Position numbers and translations under genes: made by a program
Shown here: piece by piece, positions 23,395-36,004 of the stretch
How the letters are laid out: every line of letters starts with the position of its first letter
Position numbering within the stretch: position 1 is the first letter of the stretch
The notes under the pieces: generated by a model
What the model was told of the DNA's origin: nothing
Databases searched by the model: none
Seen by the model: the letters and a program-made list of their open reading frames with translations, nothing else
Source: Cacajao melanocephalus
Taxonomy: Eukaryota > Chordata > Mammalia > Primates > Pitheciidae
Direction: 5' to 3'
Assembly (NCBI GenBank): GCA_963573385.1
Contig: CAUYLG010009020.1
Span: 1 to 64,000 of the forward strand
Length of the DNA stretch: 64,000 bases

Positions 23395-23635
23395 TGGTAT
23401 TTCCAGGCATTTCCAATATGCCAGGTATTAATTGGCATTAATTAATTTATTTGTGAGAACATTATATAGAAGATACTTTTGTTATCACCAGTTTATATTT
23501 GAGGAAACCAATGAGGCTTAGAGAAATCCAGTAACTCACCTGAGGTCATACAGCCAGAGAGAGGCAGGACTAGTATGTGATTCTAGGATGACTGGGTTCT
23601 GCATGAGCTGTTAACCACAGTGCTATCTATAGCCC
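23395..23635 (-). mobile_element. MIR SINE
   Basis: Reverse MIR, nearly full: tttgaggaaaccaatgaggc, taactcacctgaggtcatac and cagccagagagaggcaggac. Confidence 0.85.
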
Positions 23636-23859
23636 CTCATAGCCCGTCAGGTGTGACAGAGAAGAGGGCCTTTTTTTCAGGGAAGGAAAAGGCAGTAAAG
23701 AAGTGACAGATACTCTGGAAACTGTAGAGCACTCAGCCTCTTTTTCTAATAGTGTGCTGGACATCCCCATGTGAACGTAGTATCTGCCTTCAGATCCAAC
23801 TGGTCTAAAAGCCAAGCTCGTTACCATTTCCTCCCCTTGAAGGTGGTATCCAGGTTACA

Positions 23860-24920
23860 GCATCATCACTAAACATTCAGGCACCCAGGCCAGAACCCTT
23901 GGAGTCAAGGTACAGCCCCTCTTCATAATCCTCCTCTTCTGTGAATCTCTCTCCGCCCTCTTATTCTAGTACGGTTGCTTTTCTCTGCTTCCCCCACTCA
24001 TATTCCTACCTGGGGGCATTGGCACAACTACCAACTTAACAGAGTCCCTTTCTCCCTACCTCCTCCTGGCCCCAATGCATCCTGAAGTTGCTGGCTAGAG
24101 AATTTTCCAAAACCAGGGCTCTGATCATGTCACTTTCCTCCAAACTTCATGACTCCCTCTTACCTGCAAGATTCTCTCCAGACCTCTCAGCCTGGCTTTC
24201 AGGGTCCTCCACAACTGAATCCTGCAATTGACTGAATGTTTCTTTCCCCCTAAAATTCATGTATTGAAATCTGAACCCTCAGTGGTACGGTATTAGGAGG
24301 TGGGGCCTTTGGAAGGCAAGTAAGTCATAAGGGAAGAGCCCTTATGAATGGGATAAGTGCCCTTAGAGAAGAAACTCCAGTGAGCTCTCATCTTCTTTTC
24401 CTCACGCAAGGGCATAACAAGAAGTCAGCAGTCTGCACACCAGGAAAGAGCCTGCACCAGAGCCCAACAATGATGGTGCCCTGCTCTTGGACTTCCAGGC
24501 CCAGAACTGTGAGAAATAAATTTCTATTGTTTATAAGCCACCGAGTTCATGTTGCTTTATTATAGCAGCCTGAGCTGACCAAGATAGGTCCTATCCTATC
24601 TTTCTAGCCTTTTTGCCCACATTTCCTCACTGATGTTAACTTTCTGAGCATGCTAACCAGACTTCTCTGAGGCCCCCCTCATGCTTTCTATTCTCCTCTT
24701 CACCCCTTGTTAATGAAGTGCCCCTGCCTGAAACACTTCTGCCCAAACCATCCCACTTCATTTTTTTTTTCCCCATCCCACTTCTTAAAAACCCTCCCTC
24801 ATTCTTTCAGGTCAAATGAGTTACTCCCCCAGGTCCCTTATAGCATTTGCTTATACTTCACATTCCCTGCATTATGTCATAGCCTTTGAGGTTGAAGACT
24901 TTCTCCCCAATTACACTCTA
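23860..24920 (+). mobile_element. L2 LINE, interrupted by an MST LTR
   Basis: Forward L2 text (gggctctgatcatgtcactt, cagcctggctttcagggtcc) stops at the LTR starting 24229. It resumes after about 24586 with the next part of L2 (ctgcctgaaacacttctgcc, ggtcaaatgagttactcccc). Confidence 0.65.
24229..24586 (+). mobile_element. MST-type solo LTR (ERVL-MaLR)
   Basis: Typical MaLR LTR order: cctaaaattcatgtattgaa, gtattaggaggtggggcctt, cttatgaatgggataagtgc, cagaactgtgagaaataaat and the terminal agcctgagctgacc. No internal region is present, so it is a solo LTR inside L2. Confidence 0.85.
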
Positions 24921-25419
24921 AGACTTTTATGATTAAAGACACATCTTACTCACTAGTGTGATTTCACTACTTAGTAGTAAGTCCACTGAAATGAATTTTG
25001 CTGAAATGAAGACACAATCACTTGGTCCCAAGTAGCAGCTATCTTTGAAAATCACCTTGATGGCCCCTTTCTTCTCTGAACCAGAAGATCATCCTTGATA
25101 AAAGACCATATCTTGAAGGAGCAGGTAGTTATAAGCCACATGGGACAGGGTGGTTTAGAAACATATCCAGAGCTTTTTACTGCACAAAGCCCAAACTAGG
25201 CTAAGGATCTGAAGTGAAAGCAGGAAGAAAGTTTACGGAGTTATGGACCTTGGTATATTCTTAACAATGTGGATATTTTTTCATAAAAAAGGGGATCTTA
25301 AATCATTTTCTACATGTGTGTGCTATCTACATAGGGCAAATCTGACAGGATACTAGGATATCACACAGAATAAAATTTATGTGGTTTATTTATTAAATTA
25401 TATTAGATATTTTTAATTA

Positions 25420-26069
<650 letters not shown>

Positions 26070-26624
26070 TTATGAGCCATATTCATCATATTGTACAATT
26101 GATGTCACAAAAAAATCAAACTGATGATAGTCAAAGGGGACAAAGCCTCAGTTAGATGGGAAGAATAAGTTTAATTTCTTTTGAAATTAATTCCACAGAT
26201 ACTATAACCTACAGGCACACATAATGCACTACCTACAACACAGAGGAGAAATAAAAGTAATTTGTAATAAATACTCTGCACTTTAATATGGGGATGCTGT
26301 TTAGGACCATACTGGAAGACCTGTGGAGCAGTCTATGCCTGCACCACACATGTGCAGCTGCACGTGCAGACTTACACAGGTGGGTGGCCTCAGTGACTCA
26401 CTCTAGCGGCCTCTCAGGGAAAGTGCCAAACCAAACAAAGGGCAATCTCCCCTCAATACATGGTAGTTATAAATCTGGAAAATTCCATGTGTATTAAAAT
26501 CATGCAAAAACATACTTTGTTTTTCTGCATAAAATGGAGTTAGATTCTGGGCTCAGATAATTATAAAAAGCTATCTTACCCATATCAATCTCTGATAAAA
26601 CATCCAATATTTGTGTGGGATATG

Positions 26625-26790
26625 GAACAATTCTTTAATGGGCAGTGCTGTGCTGTGCCATGTGGAAAATTTAGAGTCCCTGGCTTCTCCCAAATGCCAA
26701 TGGTACTCTCAAATATTATGACAATCAAAAGTAGCCCATCAATTTCCAGCATGTCCCCTGGTAGGCAAAGTCATCCCCACTGAGAACACC
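26625..26790 (-). mobile_element. MER20 (hAT-Charlie MITE)
   Basis: Reverse MER20: aacaattctttaatgggcag, caaatgccaatggtactctc, atgtcccctggtaggcaaag and cactgagaacacctg. Confidence 0.75.
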
Positions 26791-26809
26791 TGACCTAGGT
26801 GACTGGGTT

Positions 26810-26935
26810 TATGAAGAAGTAGACTCAAAAAATTTAAGTGAATCACCAAAGTTGACTTTGCTAGGAAGTGGCAGAATCAGAACTCTAAATGTAATCCACA
26901 CCTGTTAACTCTCAATCCAGTGCTATTTTGTTAGG
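26810..26935 (-). mobile_element. MIR SINE fragment
   Basis: Reverse MIR-like sequence: gaatcaccaaagttgacttt, aggaagtggcagaatcagaa and tcaatccagtgctat. Confidence 0.6.
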
Positions 26936-27129
26936 TATGGTCATACATATATAGCCATAAATGTATATCTTATATATAGATACATACATAAATGATGAAA
27001 TTTGTTTTATTGAGAAACTAGTCAATCTTTGACTACATCTGAATTTCATAAAAGCCTGTTCTGACATTTTGATTAAAATTAGTTCAGTCATACTGCTCAA
27101 CTTAGGTGAAACAGATATGGCAGGAATAT

Positions 27130-28020
27130 GTTTTATCTCCTAATTACTACAGACTCTTCCATTTCTAACTATGTAACTGGCTGGGTAATGAGACCACCCT
27201 TCCACTGAAGCAACCACTTTCTACTGAAAACAACTGCAGAGGCAGGGGAGTCCCCAAGACCACCCTCACTTCTGATACCAATTATAAGTTTGTGGTCCCC
27301 AAGAGAGCCACAGACTTGAAAAGTTGCTGGAAGGATTCACATAACTCACTGAAAGCTTTTATACTCATAGCTATGATTTATTACAACAGATGGATACAGA
27401 TTAAAATCTGCCAAGAGCAGAGACACATGGGGCAGAATCCACATATTGAGCTTTCATTGCCCCCTCCCAGCTGAGTCATGGGCAGTGCCAACTTCTCCTA
27501 GCAAGGATGTGAGACAATGTGCACAGAATTTTGTCAACCAGGGATGCTCACCTGAGCCTTGGTTTTCAGTTTTTATTGTGGCCCAGTCACTTAGACCTGG
27601 CTGCCTACCTTGTAGCTGACCTGTGGTCTCCAGCCTGTCTAGAGCTTGAGCTGACACCATGTGACTCACAGCCCCAATTTTAAATCACATTATGCTGTTG
27701 GTGTGGTCCGGGCTCTCAGGTACACAAAGACATTCTTATTGGGCAGTACATTCCAAGGGCTTAGAGATCCTCTCCCAGGAGCCAAGAGCAAAGGGCAGAT
27801 GGCTCTTTGGGTGATAGAAGAACCATCTGCTCATAATACTGGCATCTCAAAATATATGAGTAACCCAGAAAAAAATTCACCTCATAGCCTCATCCAAAGA
27901 GTGCAGGCATATTTACCTTGGCACCAAGTAGTGACAGAAGGAGGGAAAGCTATCCCTGAGATATGACCACAAGCTAATCTTGACACAGATTTACAGTCCA
28001 GTCTCCCAGATTTGCAGTCC
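27130..28020. mobile_element. Probable ancient LTR, family unresolved
   Basis: LTR-like phrases include agctatgatttattacaaca, agagacacatggggcagaat, accagggatgctcacctgag and ttttattgtggcccagtcac. They suggest a reverse-oriented ERVL/MaLR LTR. No target duplication found. Confidence 0.35.
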
Positions 28021-29331
28021 AATAAAACCACAGGCTGTGAATTTTGTTTAAATTGGCCTTGAAGTGGTAGTGCCTCCTACTACTTGGCAGAAGTAAATTC
28101 CAGTCCTCTCTGGAGGAATATTCCTTTATCCTAAGCCTCAAAGAAGTCTCACAATAAATTTTCTGAAAAAAAAAAATGAGCAGCTTATAACAAAAAATAT
28201 CTAAACACAGTATGGAAGTAAGACCCAAGAGTAGGAACCAAGAGAATAAGAAACAGCAAAAACAGGCCTACAAATACTTCAGATATTAGAAGTATCAGAG
28301 AATTAACAAACCAATTATGCTTCCTCTTTTTAAAGAAATTTTAAAACCCTAGTTACTACAAAAAATACTAAGAGAGCTAAGAAAAATGAATCTGTAGCTT
28401 AGAGTTTTCAAAGATTTGAGCCTTTTCACATAACAGGCACACATAGATAAAAAGTAGAAATTACTGTTTATGGAGCTGCGGATAAGCTAGATTGGCTGTA
28501 GCCAAAAGTGCATTCTAATATTTGGCCTTTTTGATTAAAAAAGTAGAAATCTTATGATAAATATTACTCAGTGCTATTTTAAAAAGAAGTGTAAATACAG
28601 CTGCTCCTCATTTACTATGCCTCACTTAAAAAAATAAAATTAATTGGATTTACCATTTATTAGCTAGTGGGCATTGGACAAATTATTTAGTAACATTAAG
28701 TCTAAGTTTTCTGTGAAATGAAGATAATAATAGGAAAATGTGATGTTTTAAAGATGACTAATTATGGGCAACCATTCGCTTGATAAAAGTATACACTATG
28801 GTGTTCCTTTAAAATGAGGTATTTAATATGCACTAATTAAAATATTCTTTATTCCTGGACAGAAGCGTCTGCCATGGAGGCAGAGAAGAGAGCCAATGGG
28901 GTCCATTGTTTATAGGTGTTTACCTCGTCAGGTCATTATATTCTTCCAGTTCCATTTTCTTCTCACATCTTGCTATTCCCTTCCCTTTAATTCCCATGTC
29001 TTTCTACTCAGTGAACAAACAGTTGGACAATTCTTAGCAAAAATAACACTTAAAACATGTGAAAACTATTTTATTAACTCTTCTTTGTTGCTCAAGTTGA
29101 ATACATCAGCTCATTTAAACTTTTTACTTGGCCAGTTTTCCAAACCTTTAATCATCACTATTTAAGAACCTACGCGAGTTTTATCATATCCCACTTAGGT
29201 GTGGAGTCCAAGGAAAACATTCATTCAGTGATGGTCTGACTAATGCTGACTCATCTGGAAGATGAGTGTCCTGCTCCTACCTATGTTTCCTAGGATAGTA
29301 TTATGCCCAATTTTATTCTTTCAGAGGTTGG
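28021..29331. other. Unclassified sequence
   Basis: No gene, RNA gene or named repeat. ORFs are all under 90 codons. Confidence 0.45.
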
Positions 29332-29901
29332 CAACTAAAAGAATTTGGCCTGTAGGCTAAGTGCACCCACTGCCTGTTTTGGTAAATATTTACGTGTTAT
29401 TAGAACAAAGCCACCTGTATTCATTTAAGTATTGTCTGTGTCTGCTTTTGTGCTACAACTGCAGAACTGAATAATTGTCACAGAGACCTTATGACTTATC
29501 AAAGCCTAAACTATTCATCTTCGGCCCTGTAATGACTGTCAGCTTGATTGGATTGAAGGATACCAAGTATTGATCCTGGGTATGTCTGTGAGGGTGTTGT
29601 CAAAGGAGATTAACATTTGAGTCAGTGGGCTGGGAAAGGCAGACCCACCCTTAATCTGCTGGGTACCACCTAATCAGCTGCCAGCAAATATAAAGCAGGC
29701 AGAAAAATGTGAAGAGGGAGACTGGCCTAGCCTCCCAGCCTTACATCTTTCTCCCATGCTGAATGCTTCCTGCCCTCAAACAATGGATTCCAAGTTCTTC
29801 AGTTTTGAGACATGGACTGGCCCTCCTTGTTCTTCAAGCTTGCAGATGATCTATTGTGAGACCTTGTGATTGTGTATGTTAATACTTAATAAACTTCCCT
29901 T

Positions 29902-29944
<43 letters not shown>

Positions 29945-30013
29945 TCTATTAGTTCTGTCCCTCTAGAGAACCCTAATACAGGCCCTTTGCAGAAAATGTT
30001 TGTCAACTCCTTG
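29332..30013 (+). mobile_element. hAT-Charlie-type MITE split by an LTR
   Basis: Begins cagaggttggcaac, continues aatttggcctgtaggctaag and ctgtgtctgcttttgtgcta, and stops in ggccc (29523-29527). Its other terminus, ggccctttgcagaaaatgtt through tgtcaactccttg, resumes at 29981. The 453-bp gap is exactly an MLT2A LTR. Confidence 0.85.
29528..29980 (+). mobile_element. MLT2A solo LTR (ERVL family)
   Basis: Starts tgtaatgactgtcagcttga and ends tctagagaaccctaataca, with perfect 5-bp target duplications ggccc at 29523-29527 and 29981-29985. Its TATA/poly(A) zone contains a (GT)n tract at 29905-29942. Confidence 0.95.
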
Positions 30014-30059
30014 AAAATGTTACTACGCTTGTGAGCCATATTTACCCTGGATGCCTTCT

Positions 30060-30560
30060 TTCCAGCCTCATCTCTCTCTCCCCATGCTCTCATCTCTCTA
30101 CCACGTCATATCTTTCTTCCCCTCTCTTGTCCACTGTGCTCAAACCACACCTACCTCCTTTCAGTTCCGGGAACACACGAAGACCTTTTCTGCCTGGGGA
30201 CTTAGCACAGAATATTCACTCTGCCTGGACAGCCCTCTCTGTCTGGAACAGTCTTCTTTCAAAAGCAGATTGCTTCTGTTTGTGTTCCAGCTCATATCTC
30301 AGAGAGGTTTCCCTAACCACTCTACTAATAGTTTCTTCTCTCACACATCAGTTGTTCTTTTTCATATTACTCTGCTCTTTGCCTTGAAAACACTTATCAC
30401 AACTGGAAGTTTTTTGTTTATTTCTTTGTTTAAGGCCCCTATCCCCTCTTGTCTGTAAGTTCCCTGAGTGAGAAACAATGTCTATTTTGTTCACCACTCT
30501 ATCCCCAGAGCCTGGCACGTAATATGTGCTCAATAATAAATTGCTGAATTCATGAACAAA
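30060..30560 (+). mobile_element. L2a LINE 3' end
   Basis: Long forward match to the L2 3' end: cttttctgcctggggactta, ctctgcctggacagccctct, cttgtctgtaagttccctga, agagcctggcacgtaatatg and the terminal tgctcaataataaattgctg. Two overlapping 118-135 codon ORFs here are decayed L2 frames, not host genes. Confidence 0.9.
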
Positions 30561-31160
30561 TAAGAGGCAAATTTGCATGTATAATGACCTTCCTTTTATT
30601 TTTTAATTTGGATTTTCTCTTTAAATGTAGTACTCTGCTTTGATAATGTTTGTTATATTTTCTCTCCAAATTATCAAGGTCATGTTGTATTTAAATTTTG
30701 TTTCTCCCCTTTGTGGTAATTTCTCTCCCAGTATGATGCCATTTGCACACTTAATGAATACTATTTGGTTATTTATGTGGTTAGGAGCAGAATGAGGAAG
30801 ACAGGTTGCACTGACTGCTCTGCTACATTTGGGTCATTTCAGTAGTAGGAACACTGAATCTTCACAGAGAAAGTCAGCTCATTCCTGAATGAGGTGCTGA
30901 AAATAATGTGTTAGAATATTAATGAATACCTCATAAATTACATAATGTTGGTTTCTAGAATATTTGTACGTTGATGCCAGTATACATTTTGATTTCTAGC
31001 AAAGCCTTCCCATAAGCCAAAACTGATTACACTTATATGCTTTAATTATAAAAATTTTCTGCAGTAAATGTCTCTTCACAGTAAAATGAGATACACTAGA
31101 GAAAATTAGAATTCCTGTGCAGTGTAACAATTATGACTCTGATTAAACTGTGTCTCTGCT
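30561..31160. other. Unclassified sequence
   Basis: AT-rich with no named repeat; runs into the acceptor-like site at 31165-31166. Confidence 0.45.
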
Positions 31161-31166
31161 TTGCAG

Positions 31167-31322
31167 CGATGGTCTAGCCAAAATGAAAGCTTTTCTATTG
31201 CTGGCTCCACTGTATGCGTCTCCTCACCTAACACCCCTTCAGAACAGCCCCTGAGGCAAAATCCAGCAGCTCCTAAACAACTCAAGAACACTATCCAGAA
31301 CTTAGAGAATGTAGGCAGGGCC
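31167..31322 (+). other. Weak candidate exon
   Basis: A good acceptor (actgtgtctctgctttgcag) precedes a frame open for 52 codons with plausible Ser/Pro/Asn-rich composition (RWSSQNESFSIAG). It then runs into MER5A. No convincing donor or poly(A) signal follows, and a second frame is also open for 27 codons, so chance is likely. Confidence 0.18.
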
Positions 31323-31324
31323 AG

Positions 31325-31440
31325 TAATTCTCAGAGTGTGGTTCCCAGACCAGTAGTAGCAGCATCACTGGGAACTTGTTACAAATACAAATTCCTGGGC
31401 CCCACCCCACCCTACCGAATCAGAAACTTGGTGGGCTGTG
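31325..31440 (-). mobile_element. MER5A fragment
   Basis: Reverse MER5A: ttctcagagtgtggttccca, agcatcactgggaacttgtt, aaattcctgggccccacccc and ccgaatcagaaacttggtgg. Confidence 0.85.
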
Positions 31441-31454
31441 TTAGAGAAAAGCTG

Positions 31455-32525
31455 TGCCGTGACCCTTGTTAAAGATGGTAAGACAGACCTTATTCAAACG
31501 AAGTACAACAGGGTTTTTTAATAGGAGAGAGATTGGGCTCAACTTCGAATACAACAAGTATGAGTGGGAATTCATAGCTATATTAGTCAGAGTTCTCTAG
31601 AGAGACAGGACTAAAGGCATAGATGTATATGGAGATTATTAAGAAGTATTGACTCACACAATCACAAGGTGAAGTCCCACAGTGAGCCGTCTGCAAGCGA
31701 AGGAGCAAGGAAGTCCCAAAACCTCAAAAGTAGGGAAGCCAACACTGCAGCATTCAGTCTGTGGCTGAAGGCCCGAGAGCCCCTGGCAAACCACTGGTGT
31801 AGGTCCAAGAGTCCAAAAGCTGAAGAAGTTGGAGTCCGATGTTCGAGGGCAGGAGGCATCCACCATGGGAGAAAGATGGAGACCAAGAGACTTAGCCCGC
31901 CTAGTGTTTCTATATTCCTCTGCCTGCTTTTCTCTTAGCCATGCTGGCAGCTGATTAGATGGTGCCCACCCAGATTGAGGGTGGGTCTGCGTCTCCCAGT
32001 TCACTGACTCAAATGTTTATCTCTTTTGGCAACACACTCACAGACACACTCAGGAATAATACTTTGTATCCTTCAATCCAATCAAGTTGACACTCAATAT
32101 TAACTATCGCAGTAGCTAAGGAGCAGGGGGGGATCAGAAGATGAAAGCTTACTTGAGGAAACATCAGGAATAAGGGGAAATTCTGGCTAAAGGAACCTAA
32201 GAGGATTCTTGCAGAAGGCAGGCCAGGGTGATCAGACATCACCTAGGGGATGGAGGACGATCAGATATTCAGGGTAATCAGATCTGGAGGGTGGAGAATT
32301 CCGGTTAAACTGATTTAGTAGGATTCTTGCTAACATGGACAATGTAGAGACAAACACAGCAGCCTAAAAGCCAGGGCCGCATTGAGAAGAGACTTCAGAG
32401 GAGGCTGACTGGAGTTTGGTAAAGCAGAGAATCTTTGTCTGGTGGTGGAGAGGCGTGGAAAGAGGAAGTCAGCGATCTGTGTTGTTGTAACAAGCCCCCA
32501 GAAGAATCTACTACAGGTAAACTAC
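31455..32525 (-). mobile_element. Old LTR-like sequence split by MLT2A
   Basis: The left part (gtaagacagaccttattcaa, gagattgggctcaacttcga) and the right part (tacttgaggaaacatcagga, ggcgtggaaagaggaagtca, gtgttgttgtaacaagcccc) read as one LTR-like unit. They are separated precisely by the MLT2A at 31579-32111. Family unresolved. Confidence 0.5.
31579..32111 (-). mobile_element. MLT2A solo LTR (ERVL family)
   Basis: Reverse of the 29.5-kb LTR type: tattagtcagagttctctag, ggctgaaggcccgagagccc, agctgattagatggtgccca and caatccaatcaagttgacac. Near-perfect target duplications: atagc (31574-31578) and gtagc (32112-32116). ORFs of 74-116 codons inside are LTR shadows. Confidence 0.92.
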
Positions 32526-32948
32526 TGAAATAGGCAGAAAAAATTTATCCCAGGTGGTGTTTAAGTGGGAAATCTGTGTTTTAACTCACTTATGTAAAAT
32601 ACAGAGGTCCCCTAGCTATGTAGGCTGAGGAGTGAAGCTTTCCAACTGGGTCCATTCTCTTCTGATGCCTACTAAGGCATTGTTTCTGGAATGAGTCTCC
32701 AAAAGTCAGCAAATTTCTTCTCTGATTTGGAGGGCTTTTCCTCAGGTAGGTTGTACACACACTTCTCCTGACTCAGATATCAGTAATAATTGGGCCAGGA
32801 CCTTTCTTCTCTGCAGTCTACATTACACACTTACTGGCCAGAACTTGGACTTTCCTCACTTTTTTAAAAATTAAAATTGACCCTGGACTCTCCCTTGTTA
32901 GACTTGCTTTACCTTGTGGGCTGAAATGGAAAACATTTTTACATTTGA
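32526..32948. other. Unclassified sequence
   Basis: No gene or named repeat recognised. Confidence 0.45.
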
Positions 32949-33132
32949 ATAGTCATTCACAAACTTTAGCATGCAGAATCACTGGATGCCTGTTAAAACA
33001 ATTGCTGACCTTCCTTGATCTCCAAGTTTTTTGATTCAGCAGGCCTGAAGTGGGTTCAAAGATCTGCATTTGTGTAAATTCCCGGGTGGTGCTGATGATG
33101 CTGATCTGGGGACCACAGTTTGAGAACCGCTG
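32949..33132 (+). mobile_element. MER5A
   Basis: Nearly full-length forward copy: cacaaactttagcatgcaga, tttgattcagcaggcctgaa, gtggtgctgatgatgctgat and tttgagaaccgctg. Confidence 0.9.
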
Positions 33133-33207
33133 TTCTGGAAGAGCAAAAAATCATTTAATTTATCAAACAGTACTCAAAGTGTTTAAAACAGATGTGTGTT
33201 TACTAGA

Positions 33208-33578
33208 TATATTAGTCAGTTCCCATGCCACTAATAAGGACATACCAAAGACTGGGTAATTTCTAAAGTAAAGAGGTTTAATTGACTCACAGTTCTACAT
33301 GGTTGGGGAGGCCTCAGGAAACTACAATCATGGCAGAAAGGGAAGCCAACATGCCCTTCTCCACATGGTGGCAGCAAGGAGATATGCTGAGTGAAGAGGG
33401 GGGAAGCCCCTTATAAAGCCATCAGATCTCATGAGAACTCACTATCATCAGAATGGCATGGAGTTAACTGCCCCCATGATTCAATCACCCCCCACTGAGT
33501 CCCTTTCATGACAAACAGGGATTATGAGAACTACAGTTCAAGATGAGATTTGGGTGGGGACAGGGCCAAACTATATCA
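33208..33578 (-). mobile_element. THE1-type solo LTR (ERVL-MaLR)
   Basis: Reverse THE1 order: tattagtcagttcccatgcc, gaggtttaattgactcacag, caatcatggcagaaagggaa, agatgagatttgggtgggga and a ccaaactatatca end. Flanks ctaga and ctacg share only three of five bases, so the target duplication is weak. Confidence 0.9.
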
Positions 33579-33696
33579 CTACGTACTTGTCCAAAACAAA
33601 TCCTAACAGAGAGGATTTTACTTTTTTAATGCTTTTTTTCACCTTCATGCAAGCCAATATGGGAAGGAGCTGATGGCATGCTAGAATTCACTGGCA

Positions 33697-33720
33697 TCAG
33701 GTACAGAAAGCTGTACCTGA
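33697..33720. repeat. Perfect 10-bp hairpin
   Basis: tcaggtacag, a 4-nt loop aaag, then ctgtacctga. Nothing around it identifies a terminator or transposon end. Confidence 0.9.
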
Positions 33721-34114
33721 GAGATTGAATATCTCTTTCCAATTCTGTTCACTGATATGATGTTGGTAGCTTGAAATCATTCATGGCAGCAGTATCTATA
33801 TCATGGAAATAATACAAGCATTATAGATCAGGGTTTATCTCCCACTCTCCCAAATTGATTGTTTAACATTTACCAGCACACAACTGGGAAGAACCATAAA
33901 TAATGAGCACACAGGTTAAGATCGGAAATTTCCTTGTAGGAGTATAGATGTGAATTGGACAAGGCTTGGGAAATGAAATTTGTAAATGTATATGTGTTCC
34001 AAGAAAATGTGAAAGGGAATGATGAGGTCAAAAATGTTTTCAGCAATTTCTTAGGGAAAGTTGAGAGGCCGGAGAAGTGTACTCTTTAAGTGATGGGCTC
34101 TTTAAGTGACTCCC
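33721..34114. other. Unclassified sequence
   Basis: No gene or named repeat. Confidence 0.45.
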
Positions 34115-34345
34115 AGGAGTCAAATACACTTGGGATGGAGTCTGACACCATCACTTACTGTCACTTACTGTATGTGATCTTGAGTAGGGCACCTGACCTC
34201 TCCTGATTTTAATTTCGTCATTTGTAAAATAGAAATAATGTGCTTTTTGAGGCTTAAGTAACAGAAGTAATTTTAAATCTAGCATGATGCCAGACACACC
34301 TGTTACCTTCATTCAGAAAATGTTAATTATTATTATTACTATTTT
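34115..34345 (+). mobile_element. MIR SINE
   Basis: Forward MIR: ggatggagtctgacaccatc, cttactgtatgtgatcttga, tcatttgtaaaatagaaata and agcatgatgccagacac. Confidence 0.75.
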
Positions 34346-35309
34346 TTAAAATTCAGTATAAAGGTTGCCAACATTCTGTCAACAAATATTTACTCATCAC
34401 TTTTTATGCACCCAATACTCTGTAGACACCATTAATAAGTTGTGGTTACTATAGTCTAGGACTTTACAAAGTAATGATGCCATCACATTTTCTATCAGCC
34501 TGCAAGAAAAGAGAATTTAAATGTATTTATTTAGGTATGTCTGCTAACACTTTGAAGTATAAATATTGACAGAAAAGGAAATAAACCCAAAAGAATTAAC
34601 AGGATTATAAACTAAAAGGAACAGAGGCTATGAAATATAATGTGAAACAATTGCTCTTTCTGATCATGCCTTAGCGATAACTGAAAACATTTCTCAGGCA
34701 CTAGAATACTTTGCAAAGAATACATAGAGGATTAAAAAATCTTGTTTGAACAAGAAAAAATGTTAACATATGATTTAAAATGATTACAAGCAAGAACATT
34801 TTGTCTCTTTTCAGGACAATATAGAATAGTGTGACATAACACAATATGAAATGAAGAATATTAATTGGCATACACAATTAAAACACTATTTGAAATATAA
34901 TTCTGTAAGAAGGGGACTATTCATTTGTTTATTCATGATTCGTAACAAAACATTTACTGAAATTTTTATGTATCTAGAGTTGACAATAGAGAGGATTTTT
35001 AACTTATACTTTTATAAAGATATAAAAATAATTCATTCAGAATCAATCTACTCTGTATAGAGAGTAATAGATATATATTGCTATACAATTTTAAAAATGT
35101 AAATATATATAATACCTATATATACTGTTGAATGGGGTTCTGATGTCAATATCATGTTCTTTCTCGTTAAACACTGGACAATCATTCTTCTACAGATATC
35201 CAAGGGAAGGGTTTCTGTTTTGGATTCCTCCTCTCCCCATGTTGTCCAAATTCAGCTTGTTTTATTTCCCATTAACATCCTGCGGTCACTTCTTGTCTCT
35301 CTTGATTCT
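34346..35309. other. Unclassified AT-rich sequence
   Basis: The first 150 bp may be a reverse L2 remnant (caacaaatatttactcatca). The rest is AT-rich with no gene. Confidence 0.4.
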
Positions 35310-35540
35310 GGCTGAAGAGTGTAGGCTTGTGTTAAAACCACCTAGATCTTGTCACATATATGCTATGTGATTTTGGGCAACTTACTTATTTGAACCTCAA
35401 TTTCACCTTCTATGTGATGGCTAAAATTATAGTTTGATTTTATAGGGTTGATTGTGAAAATTAAGACAGCACATGTGAAATACTTTGCATTCTGCCCAAC
35501 ACATGGTAAACACTCATTATATAGTGATGGCTTTTGTTTT
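35310..35540 (+). mobile_element. MIR SINE
   Basis: Forward MIR: gctatgtgattttgggcaac, ttatttgaacctcaatttca, gggttgattgtgaaaattaa and aacacatggtaaacactcat. Confidence 0.8.
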
Positions 35541-35867
35541 CTCTTTCTTTCAGGGTTCTTACTGCTGGTTACAAGTTGTTTTCCATCAATAAAAATGCAA
35601 ATGAAAACTGCTCATTGTAAGCATAGTGTTTATAGAGGTCCTTCACCATGCTCTGCAAAATGCTGGCTGCTTGCCTTACTGGAAAACTATGACTTGAAAA
35701 TTTGTCTCTTGCTGTTGTTAGACTCTATTTTGTAGCTCTCTCTCTAACCTGAGTATTCTTCTCTGGCTGGATACTATGGCCTGTCCTGGATTCTCCATTT
35801 AGATGGTAGTAGTTTTTTCTTGCTAAGAGATGTTTCTTTCTTTGGGCCTTAGTTAATAATGGATGTC

Positions 35868-35999
35868 CTCCGGGCACAGTGATTCATGCCTGTAATCCCA
35901 GCACTTTGAGAGACTGAGGTGGAAGGGTAGCTTGAGCCCAAGAGTTTGAGACCAGCCTGGGCTATAGTGAGACCTCTCTTCAACAAAAAATAAAAAAAA
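35868..35999 (+). mobile_element. FLAM (free left Alu monomer)
   Basis: A single Alu left arm (cctgtaatcccagcactttg, gaccagcctgggctatagtg) ends in an A-rich tail. A short flanking duplication aatggat occurs on both sides. Confidence 0.85.
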
Positions 36000-36004
36000 T
36001 GGAT

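Noticed and set aside
30031..30458. Overlapping 118- and 135-codon ORFs
   Set aside because: Both lie in an L2 3' end, which is non-coding or decayed.
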